Source: an uncultured Pelagibacteraceae bacterium (GTDB lineage: Bacteria > Pseudomonadota > Alphaproteobacteria > Pelagibacterales > Pelagibacteraceae). Taken from it: 51,252 bases of DNA. How positions within the stretch are numbered: the first letter of the stretch is position 1; each line of letters opens with the position of its first letter. Location of the stretch: positions 1-51,252 of the forward strand of contig CACIZC010000008.1 of NCBI GenBank assembly GCA_902591045.1, given 5' to 3'. Both the position numbers and the translations under genes were made by a program. This document shows positions 44,442 to 51,252 of the stretch, one piece after another. The notes under the pieces were generated by a model, which was not told the origin of the DNA, did no database searches, and saw only the letters and a program-made list of their open reading frames with translations.

Positions 44442-45493
44442 CTGCTTAGTCCTCTATAGTTTGTTGGAACATCTAGGGGGTCAAAACCAAAATAATTTAA
44501 CCACCTATAGTCAGCCTCAAAAAAAGATCTAAGATCATTTATTCCATATTTTAGCATTGCAAGTCTGTCTATACCCATTCCAAATGCAAAACCTTGAAAT
44601 TTTTTTGGATCAACTTTAGCGTTTTTTAAAACATTTGGATGAACCATTCCGCAACCTAATATCTCAAGCCACTTGTCACCCTCACCAACAATAATTCTTC
44701 CGTTTTCCAATCTATAACCAATATCAACTTCAGCTGACGGTTCTGTAAATGGAAAATGGCTAGGCCTAAATCTCATTTGAAGTTTTTTAACTTCAAAGAA
44801 TTCTTTAACAAAATAGTCTAAACATCCTTTTAAGTGACCCATAGTTATATCTTTATCAATATGCAATCCCTCAAGTTGGTGGAACATAGGCGCATGAGTT
44901 TGGTCACTATCACAACGATAAGTTCTTCCGGGAACAATAATTTTAAATGGTGGCTTCCCACTTAGCATTGCTCTAATTTGAACCGGCGAAGTGTGAGTTC
45001 TTAACAAAATTTTTTTATTACCATCCAAATAAAAAGTATCATGCATATCTCTAGCTGGATGATCTTCGGGAGTATTTAAAGCTGTAAAATTATTATATTC
45101 TGTCTCTACATCTGGACCTTCTGCAACTGAAAAACCTATTTCAGAAAATATGGAAGAAATCTCATCAATAACCTGTGAGACAGGATGTATTTTTCCATTT
45201 GGTCTTTCTCGAGCTGGTAATGTTACATCGACTTTATCTTTTTGAAGTTTTTGATTTATTTCTGATTTTTCTAATTCTTTAAACCTGCTATTAATAGCTT
45301 CGGTAATTTTTTGTTTTTCATTATTAAGAGATGCTGCTCTCGTTTTTCTTTCGTCCTCAGCCAGAGAGCCAAGTTTTTTGAACTCTTGATTGATTTGGCT
45401 ATTTTTTCCTAAAAACTGAGTTTTTAAATTTTGCAGTTCTAATTTATTCTTAGCTTGCAATACTTTTTGAATTAATTCTCGTAAATCTACCAT
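44438..45493 (-). CDS. pheS: Phenylalanyl-tRNA synthetase alpha subunit
   Basis: The catalytic class II subunit, 351 aa: N-terminal coiled coil, then [33 protein letters not shown], the motif 2 region [23 protein letters not shown], and [18 protein letters not shown] as motif 3. It overlaps pheT by 4 bp (ATGA). Confidence 0.98.
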   Translation of the reverse strand: MVDLRELIQKVLQAKNKLELQNLKTQFLGKNSQINQEFKKLGSLAEDERKTRAASLNNEKQKITEAINSRFKELEKSEINQKLQKDKVDVTLPARERPNGKIHPVSQVIDEISSIFSEIGFSVAEGPDVETEYNNFTALNTPEDHPARDMHDTFYLDGNKKILLRTHTSPVQIRAMLSGKPPFKIIVPGRTYRCDSDQTHAPMFHQLEGLHIDKDITMGHLKGCLDYFVKEFFEVKKLQMRFRPSHFPFTEPSAEVDIGYRLENGRIIVGEGDKWLEILGCGMVHPNVLKNAKVDPKKFQGFAFGMGIDRLAMLKYGINDLRSFFEADYRWLNYFGFDPLDVPTNYRGLSR

Positions 45494-45534
45494 TAGTTAG
45501 TTTTTACTCTAACTTTGTAAAAGAAAAAACAAGT

Positions 45535-45891
45535 TTATTTTATTGATAACTGAACTTTTTTAACAAGTGATTTGAAAGCTTCTGGATTATTATACGCCAA
45601 ATCAGCTAAAACTTTTCGGTCTAATTTAATTTTTGACTTATTTAGACCATTTATAAACTTAGAATAAGTCAAACCCTCTAATCTTACACCTGCATTAATT
45701 CTCTGTATCCAAAGAGATCTGAATTCTCTTTTCTTTGCTCGTCTATCTCTGTAAGCATACTGTAATGCTTTTTCCATTGCTTGACGTGCAATACGGATTG
45801 TATTTTTTCTTCTTCCAAACTGGCCTTTGACAGTTTTAAGAACTTTTTTATGTCTAGCTCTGCTTACTACACCTCTTTTTGTTCTAGCCAT
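45535..45891 (-). CDS. rplT: Ribosomal protein L20
   Basis: 118 aa with [53 protein letters not shown] and [11 protein letters not shown], standard L20. Follows rpmI by 1 bp. L20 can repress its own operon in other bacteria; no such leader structure is clear here. Confidence 0.98.
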   Translation of the reverse strand: MARTKRGVVSRARHKKVLKTVKGQFGRRKNTIRIARQAMEKALQYAYRDRRAKKREFRSLWIQRINAGVRLEGLTYSKFINGLNKSKIKLDRKVLADLAYNNPEAFKSLVKKVQLSIK

Positions 45892-45892
45892 C

Positions 45893-46099
45893 TTATCCTC
45901 TTAAATTATACGGCATATAAGATTTCACAATTTTTGAATCTTGTTTTGACATTATTGTCGTACCCCTCTGTTTTCTTATTTGAGAATTTGTCCTTTTGAT
46001 CATACCGTGTCGTTTGTTAGCTTGTGGCATTTTTATTTTGCCTGATTTTGTAAATCTAAATCTTTTCTTTGCTGAGCTTTTTGTTTTTAATTTTGGCAT
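45893..46099 (-). CDS. rpmI: Ribosomal protein L35
   Basis: 68 aa: [23 protein letters not shown] at the start and [20 protein letters not shown], then a basic tail ending in YNLRG. Lies between infC and rplT as in the classic cluster. Confidence 0.97.
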   Translation of the reverse strand: MPKLKTKSSAKKRFRFTKSGKIKMPQANKRHGMIKRTNSQIRKQRGTTIMSKQDSKIVKSYMPYNLRG

Positions 46100-46155
46100 A
46101 AGTATCGGAGTTATATAGTTATTAATTTTGGTTTACAAGATTATTTTACTTAAAA

Positions 46156-46701
46156 TTAGACAGGCTGAACTATCATAATCATTTGTCTACCCTCAAGCTT
46201 TGGCTTTAATTCGACTGTACCTAGTTCTTTGGTGTCCTCTATTATTCTGTTCATTAAATCTTTTCCTAATTGGATGTGTTGCATTTCTCTCCCTTTGAAT
46301 CTAACTGTAAATTTTACCTTGTCCCCTTTTGTTAAAAATTTTTTAGCATTTTTTATTTTAAAATTATAATCGTGTATTTCTGTAACGGGTCTTAACTTCA
46401 ATTCTTTTAAGGATGCAATTTTTTGATTTTTTTTTGCTTTGTTTGCTTTTTTTTGCATATCATATTTATATTTTCCCATGTCCATAATTTTGCACACAGG
46501 AGGATTTGCATTGGGAGATATTTCTATTAAATCTAAACCTTCGCTTTTTGCTGCATCTATAGCTTCTTTAATTGGTAACACTCCAAGATTTTCTCCGCTG
46601 CTATTAATAACTTGAACGTCTAAACTTTTTATTCTGTAGTTAGTTCGGGGTCCTTGGAACCTGGGTTTTCTATGAAAATAATGTTGTTTAGTCTTTTGCA
46701 C
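46156..46701 (-). CDS. infC: Translation initiation factor IF-3
   Basis: 181 aa with both IF-3 domains: RTNYRIKSLDVQVINSSGENLGVLPIKEAI and LDLIEISPNANPPVCKIMDMGKYKYD, then KIASLKELKLRPVTEIHDYNFK and GDKVKFTVRFKGREMQH. The start I use is GTG at 46701, which follows directly on the thrS stop; rare start codons are known for infC and serve autoregulation elsewhere. Confidence 0.96.
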   Translation of the reverse strand: MQKTKQHYFHRKPRFQGPRTNYRIKSLDVQVINSSGENLGVLPIKEAIDAAKSEGLDLIEISPNANPPVCKIMDMGKYKYDMQKKANKAKKNQKIASLKELKLRPVTEIHDYNFKIKNAKKFLTKGDKVKFTVRFKGREMQHIQLGKDLMNRIIEDTKELGTVELKPKLEGRQMIMIVQPV

Positions 46702-48621
46702 TTATTTTACTGGAAGGTTGTTTAAAATTTTTAAATCTTTAGTCAACTTAGCAAACTTAACTGTTTCTTGTTTTTCAGATCCAAGTCTCCTCAAAGTAAT
46801 GCTTTTATCTGAGATTTCTTTTTTTCCACAAATTAACAGCAAAGGCACTTTTGCCAAAGAATGTTCTCTTATTTTATAATTTATTTTTTGGTTCCTCAAA
46901 TCCACTTCGCACTTTATACCTTCTTTGAAAAGTTCTTCAAATATTTTTTTTGCATATTGATTGTGTTCTTCTGCTATGGGCAATACAACAGCTTGTACGG
47001 GTGATAGCCAAAAAGGAAGTTTGCCTGCATAATTTTCTATTAAAATGCCTATAAATCTTTCAAGTGATCCGAATAGAGCTCTGTGTAGCATAACTGGAGT
47101 TTTTTTTGTTCCATCTTTATCTACAAATTTTGCGCCAAGTCTTTCGGGCAAGTTTAAATCTACCTGAAGTGTTCCGCATTGCCAATCTCTTCCGATTGCA
47201 TCTCTTAATACAAACTCAATTTTAGGTCCATAAAAAGCTCCTTCTCCTTTGTTTGTTGTATAATCTAATTTTGTTTTTTTAATTGCAGCAAGCAAAGCTT
47301 TTTCGGATTTGTCCCAAATCGAGTCATTACCTACTCTTTTTTCAGGTCTATCTGAGTATTTTAAAAAAACTTTTTTAAAACCTAAATCTTTATAAATATC
47401 CAAGATTAAATTTGTTACAGTAATACATTCTTCTGTTATTTGTTCTTCGGTACAAAATATATGTGCATCATCCTGTGTAAAAGCTCTAACTCTTAGCAAT
47501 CCATGTAAAGCTCCTGATGGTTCATACCTATGAACCTTTCCAAACTCAGATAATTTAAGTGGTAAATCTCTATAACTTTTTAATCCTTGGTTAAAAACTT
47601 GTACGCACCCAGGACAATTCATTGGTTTAATTGCAAAAGTTTTTTCATCTGGTGTTTCTGATGTAAACATAAGTTCTCCAAATTTTTCCCAATGACCAGA
47701 TTTTTCCCAAAGACTTTTATCTAAAAGTTCAGGGGTATTGATTTCTCGATAGCCTGCGAGTCTTTGTTTTAATCTCATGTATTCGATAAGCCTTTGAAAT
47801 AAATTCCAACCTTTTTCATGCCAGAATACTGATCCTGGACTTTCTTCTCTAAAATGAAAAAGATCCATTTCTTTTCCGAGTTTCCTATGATCTCTTTTTT
47901 CGGCTTCTTCTAATCTGTGTAAATAATCATCTAGTTCCTTTTTAGAGCTCCAGCATGTTCCATAAATCCTTTGTAACATTTCATTATTGGAATCACCTCT
48001 CCAATATGCACCAGAGACTTTTGTTAATTTGAAAGCTTTCCCAATTTTCTTCGATGAGTCTAGATGGGGCCCTCTACACAAATCATGCCAAGTATCTCCA
48101 TGATGATAAACTGAGAGTTCCTCGTTTTCAGGTATGCTCTCAATGATTTCTGCTTTGTACTTTTCTCCTATCTTTTTGAAATGCGCGATAGCTTTGTTTC
48201 TTTCCCATACTTCTCGTTTCGTTTTTACATCTCTATCAATTATTTCTGACATTTTTTTTTCAATTTTTTTTAAATCATCACTTGTAAATGGTTCTTTTCT
48301 AACAAAATCATAATAAAAGCCATTTTCAATTACAGGGCCAATTGTTACTTGGGTTCCTGGAAATAATTCTTGAACTGCCATTGCCATTATGTGGGCAGCA
48401 TCGTGTCTTATTACATCTAAACCTTCTTTATCTTTATTGGTAATTATTTTAACTGAAGAGTCTTTTTGAATAGAAAAACTTAGATCTTTCAATTCACCGT
48501 TCACGCTCATAATAAGTGCTTGTTTTGAAAGTGATTTGCTTATCTTTTCAGCAACTTCTAAACCGGTTACCTTATTTTTAAAACTTAACTTTTTTCCATC
48601 AGGTAAAGTTATATTCGGCAT
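46702..48621 (-). CDS. thrS: Threonyl-tRNA synthetase
   Basis: 639 aa with TGS domain, editing domain HDAAHIMAMAVQELFPGTQV, and class II catalytic core: KPMNCPGCVQVFNQGLKSYRDLPLKL (zinc Cys), FTQDDAHIFCTEEQ (His) and VMLHRALFGSLERF (His), and a C-terminal anticodon domain. It starts right after the glycosyltransferase stop and precedes infC. Confidence 0.97.
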   Translation of the reverse strand: MPNITLPDGKKLSFKNKVTGLEVAEKISKSLSKQALIMSVNGELKDLSFSIQKDSSVKIITNKDKEGLDVIRHDAAHIMAMAVQELFPGTQVTIGPVIENGFYYDFVRKEPFTSDDLKKIEKKMSEIIDRDVKTKREVWERNKAIAHFKKIGEKYKAEIIESIPENEELSVYHHGDTWHDLCRGPHLDSSKKIGKAFKLTKVSGAYWRGDSNNEMLQRIYGTCWSSKKELDDYLHRLEEAEKRDHRKLGKEMDLFHFREESPGSVFWHEKGWNLFQRLIEYMRLKQRLAGYREINTPELLDKSLWEKSGHWEKFGELMFTSETPDEKTFAIKPMNCPGCVQVFNQGLKSYRDLPLKLSEFGKVHRYEPSGALHGLLRVRAFTQDDAHIFCTEEQITEECITVTNLILDIYKDLGFKKVFLKYSDRPEKRVGNDSIWDKSEKALLAAIKKTKLDYTTNKGEGAFYGPKIEFVLRDAIGRDWQCGTLQVDLNLPERLGAKFVDKDGTKKTPVMLHRALFGSLERFIGILIENYAGKLPFWLSPVQAVVLPIAEEHNQYAKKIFEELFKEGIKCEVDLRNQKINYKIREHSLAKVPLLLICGKKEISDKSITLRRLGSEKQETVKFAKLTKDLKILNNLPVK

Positions 48622-49782
48622 TTATTTTTTTCTTTTTACTAATTTTTGGTATTCTAAGAATGTTGAGTGACACATTTTTTCGACATCAAATTTCTTCAAT
48701 ACGTTTTTCCTACCTTCATTTCCAATTGATTGCAACTTGTCTTTGTCCATATTGATTATATTATTTAAGTGCTCTGCAAGCGAGTCAGGATTGTTGTTTT
48801 TAAATAAAAAACCAGTTTTACCATCTATTACTGTCTCTTTTGAACCTCCTAGATCACTTGCTAAAATTGGTTTTTGCATTGCTTGAGCCTCAACTGCTAC
48901 TCTTCCAAAGGCCTCTGGTTCTATTGAAGATGAAACCACAACATCTGTAGCATAATAAAAAACTGGCATTTCTTCAAAATTTGACAAAAAAACAATATTG
49001 GATTTCAGTTGATTTTTTTCAACCTGCGTAAGGAGTTTTTTATAATAAACTTTCCTTCCTTGGTGAGAGCCAAGGATAATAGCCTTAAAATTTTCATGAT
49101 TATATTTTTCTTTTAATATTTTAAGAGAATCAATAAACATTTCCTGACCCTTCCACTTAGTCAGCCTACCAGGTAAAAGTATTTTAAATGTTTCAGTATC
49201 TAGCCTGAGGGCTGAATAAATTTTTTCTATTTTCTCATTAGATATTTTGGAATTATCATAATACTCAGTATTAACACCTCTGAAGATAACCATTAGTTTT
49301 TTGTTATTTATTAAATCTGAGTAATTTTTATGAATATGATCAAAAATAAAATTTGATCCGGCTATAATAAGTTCCGATCGCAACATTATGGAGTTATAAA
49401 ACTTTTTCAAACTATTTGAAAAGTTATATGTTCCATGAAAAGTTGTTACAAATTTTCTATTTGTAATTTTACAAGATAAAAAGCATGACCATGCCGGAGC
49501 TCTGCTCCTTGCGTGAACAATGTCAATTCTCAGAAAAAGTATTATCAAAGAAATTAAAATAGTGTTTATTAAAATTAAAAGTGGATTTTTTGAATGAACA
49601 GGCAATCTAAAAACTTTTACTTTATCTTTTCTAATAAATTTTAAGAGTGGGCCTCCGCTAGTAATGATATAAGATTTACAATTTTTTTCTGCCAAATAAT
49701 GTGCAATGTCATAGCAGCCTGTTTCGGCTCCGCCATAACCTAATTTGGGAATAACTTGCAATACTTTAAAATTAGAAGACAT
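48622..49782 (-). CDS. Family 4 glycosyltransferase
   Basis: 386 aa GT-B retaining glycosyltransferase: VIPKLGYGGAETGCYDIAHYLAE (acceptor domain), VTTFHGTYNF, LLPGRLTKWKGQEMFIDSL and the donor-site signature VVSSSIEPEAFGRVAVEAQAMQKPILASDLGGSKETV (EAFGRVAVEAQA is the E-x7-E motif). Likely adds a sugar to lipopolysaccharide or another surface glycan; acceptor unknown. Ends next to thrS with no gap. Confidence 0.9.
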   Translation of the reverse strand: MSSNFKVLQVIPKLGYGGAETGCYDIAHYLAEKNCKSYIITSGGPLLKFIRKDKVKVFRLPVHSKNPLLILINTILISLIILFLRIDIVHARSRAPAWSCFLSCKITNRKFVTTFHGTYNFSNSLKKFYNSIMLRSELIIAGSNFIFDHIHKNYSDLINNKKLMVIFRGVNTEYYDNSKISNEKIEKIYSALRLDTETFKILLPGRLTKWKGQEMFIDSLKILKEKYNHENFKAIILGSHQGRKVYYKKLLTQVEKNQLKSNIVFLSNFEEMPVFYYATDVVVSSSIEPEAFGRVAVEAQAMQKPILASDLGGSKETVIDGKTGFLFKNNNPDSLAEHLNNIINMDKDKLQSIGNEGRKNVLKKFDVEKMCHSTFLEYQKLVKRKK

Positions 49783-49825
49783 ATGATAAAGTAATACAAT
49801 ATCAGATTACTTGCACAAATTTTAC

Positions 49826-50575
49826 ATGAAAAAATTTAAATATTTAAAAATATCCAGTACTAAAAAACTTAGATATATAGACAATTATTACAAAAAAAAA
49901 CTATATGTAATTTTTCTTCCAGGATTTATGTCTGATATTGAAGGGGAAAAGCCTCAAGCATTTAAAAAATATGCTGTTAAAAATAAATTAGGTTTTTTGA
50001 CGGTAGAATATTCCGGCCACGGTAAATCATCGGGAAAGTTTACCAAAGGAAATATAAGTGAATGGTCCAATGATGTTAAAAAATCAATAAAAAAAATTGT
50101 TAAAAAAAATAATTTTATTTTAATTGGTTCAAGCATGGGAGCATGGATTTCTTTGAATCAATTTAAATATTTTAAAAAACAAATTAAAGGATTTATTGGC
50201 ATTGGTTCTGCGCCCGAATTCCTAGAAAGATTAATGTGGAAAAAATTTCCAAAAAAAATAAAGAAAGAAATTAAAGAAAAAGGCGTAAGTATAATTAAGC
50301 AAAAACAATATGAATATCCTATAACATATCAATTAATAAAAGATGGAAGAAAAAATAAGGTTTTATCAAAAAAAATAAAATCTAAAATAAATGTAACTAT
50401 GTTTCATGGCAAAAAAGATGAGGTGGTTCCAGTTTCGTTTTCCAGAAAAGTCCTAGCAACCTTTTCTGGGGCTAAAAAAAAATTAGTTATTATTAAAAAT
50501 GGTGATCACAGCTTATCACAAAAAAACAACCTGAATATAATAGCTGGTGAATTAAAAAGAATAATAGATTCCTAA
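49826..50575 (+). CDS. Alpha/beta hydrolase (serine hydrolase)
   Basis: About 249 aa from the ATG at 49826; the TTG at 49811 would add five residues. The fold shows the oxyanion part VIFLPGFMSDIEG, the nucleophile elbow IGSSMGAWISL (G-S-S-M-G), a late Asp in HGKKDEVVPVSFS and the His in IKNGDHSLS. Substrate unknown (esterase, lipase or acyl hydrolase). Diverges from the glycosyltransferase by 43 bp and overlaps the opposing epimerase by 4 bp. Confidence 0.85.
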   Translation: MKKFKYLKISSTKKLRYIDNYYKKKLYVIFLPGFMSDIEGEKPQAFKKYAVKNKLGFLTVEYSGHGKSSGKFTKGNISEWSNDVKKSIKKIVKKNNFILIGSSMGAWISLNQFKYFKKQIKGFIGIGSAPEFLERLMWKKFPKKIKKEIKEKGVSIIKQKQYEYPITYQLIKDGRKNKVLSKKIKSKINVTMFHGKKDEVVPVSFSRKVLATFSGAKKKLVIIKNGDHSLSQKNNLNIIAGELKRIIDS

Positions 50576-51252
50576 AAATATTGTTTCAAAATTAACGCGT
50601 TTTTTTCCATCCATAAAAAAAGATCTAATAAAATTTTTTTTAAATTTCGTTTTGGAGTCCATTTATAAATTTTTTTTACATGAGCATTATTTGAAACATA
50701 GTAGGGAACATCATATGGAGAGGTTTTTTTGACAGAGCCAATTTTAATCTTATGTCTGGTTAAAGTTGAACAATAATTTGTAAGTTGAGAAAGGCTTACA
50801 GAATTTTTTTTACCTCCCCCTATATTAATTATCTTATTATTTATTTTTTTAATATTTTTAATTTGTAATAAAATTAATTCACACAGATCATCTATATGAA
50901 GAAGATCTCTTACTTGTCTACCTTTCCCACCAAAGCCTATGTAATTTAATTTTTTTTTATTTATATGATGCCAAACCCAAAGACTAACAAAACCTTGTTC
51001 TTGTTTTCCAAACTGCCAAGGTCCTGTGACTAAAGCAACTCTATTAATAAGATACTTAATTTTGTAGAGATACGAATATTCTTTAATTAAAAGTTCAGAG
51101 CTAATCTTTGTAAAGCCATAAATAGATTTTGCTTTTTCAACATTAAATTTTTCGTTCACAGTTTGATTTTTTTTTAGTTTCAATAAATCTTCTATTGCAT
51201 AAACTCTTGAGCTAGATAAAAAAATTATATTTGATTTATCTTTTGCGCATTT
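50572..51252 (-). CDS. NAD-dependent sugar epimerase/dehydratase (5' end cut by window)
   Basis: The frame is open to the window's end, so the protein continues upstream: I read NIIFLSSSRVYAIEDL immediately before residues KLKKN. This matches the SDR extended family, with YGFTK as the catalytic Tyr-x3-Lys. NRVALVTGPWQFGKQEQGFVSLWV and GFGGKGRQVRDLLHIDDL look like CDP-paratose/tyvelose or related nucleotide-sugar epimerases. The NAD-binding N-terminus is missing from this window. Likely part of a surface-sugar gene group. Confidence 0.87.
   Translation of the reverse strand, partial: KCAKDKSNIIFLSSSRVYAIEDLLKLKKNQTVNEKFNVEKAKSIYGFTKISSELLIKEYSYLYKIKYLINRVALVTGPWQFGKQEQGFVSLWVWHHINKKKLNYIGFGGKGRQVRDLLHIDDLCELILLQIKNIKKINNKIINIGGGKKNSVSLSQLTNYCSTLTRHKIKIGSVKKTSPYDVPYYVSNNAHVKKIYKWTPKRNLKKILLDLFLWMEKNALILKQYF

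Noticed and set aside
1-51252. CRISPR array, prophage, insertion sequence or integron
   Set aside because: No regularly spaced repeats, transposase, integrase, or terminal inverted repeats around genes were seen.

Overview
The window looks like a chromosome segment of a SAR11-type alphaproteobacterium (Pelagibacterales, 'Candidatus Pelagibacter' or a close relative). The DNA is strongly AT-rich, the proteins are rich in Lys, Asn and Ile, and genes abut or overlap almost everywhere, with no gene-free stretch above about 150 bp. Several gene orders are typical of Alphaproteobacteria: murA-DUF2948-hisD-infA, rpmH-rnpA-yidD-yidC, bolA/J-domain/cobS/cobT and thrS-infC-rpmI-rplT-pheST. There are no CRISPR arrays, insertion sequences or prophage genes. 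The organism assignment is inference from gene content and style, not from a marker search.

Layout. 1-7.0 kb: argJ (runs off the left edge) diverges from secA and a HisC-like aminotransferase. These converge on a two-gene one-carbon operon, a MetF-like reductase plus a DmdA/GcvT-family demethylase, preceded by a leader hairpin and an aberrant tRNA-Phe. 7.1-11.3 kb (minus): infA, hisD, DUF2948, murA, dcd and two tiny basic ORFs. 11.4-14.6 kb: tRNA-Thr, an FkbM methyltransferase, and an opposing trio of a TVP38-like membrane protein, a 51-aa membrane protein and a TPR-glycosyltransferase. 14.7-21.5 kb (plus): rpmH, rnpA, yidD, yidC, argB, a HAD nucleotidase, dapD, dapE and a histone-deacetylase-like amidohydrolase. 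21.5-25.7 kb (minus): truA, fmt, def, a large exported protein of unknown function and a one-TM protein. 25.7-30.9 kb: aroK, aroB, bolA, then J-domain/cobS/cobT. 30.9-38.5 kb: a queuosine-precursor transporter, rpmB, a TauE/SafE permease, pyrD, class I lysS, trkH and ampG. 38.5-40.1 kb: an NlpC/P60 hydrolase followed by four tiny hydrophobic ORFs. 40.1-48.6 kb (minus): tRNA-Ser, a frameshifted lepA, pheT, pheS, rplT, rpmI, infC and thrS. 48.6-51.3 kb: surface-sugar genes (glycosyltransferase, alpha/beta hydrolase, sugar epimerase that runs off the right edge).

Most of the window is housekeeping: translation, membrane insertion, and amino-acid, cell-wall and nucleotide synthesis. The least explained parts are (i) the cluster at about 39.2-40.1 kb of four micro-ORFs, each with a Shine-Dalgarno-like site, two of them paralogous, with inverted repeats around them; (ii) a tRNA-Phe whose D-loop/T-loop elbow departs from consensus (GTGC in place of GTTC, no G18G19 pair); (iii) the leader hairpin in front of the MetF/DmdA-like pair; and (iv) CobS/CobT without a CobN gene in view. 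lepA carries an apparent one-base deletion in a homopolymer, which may be real or a sequencing/assembly error.
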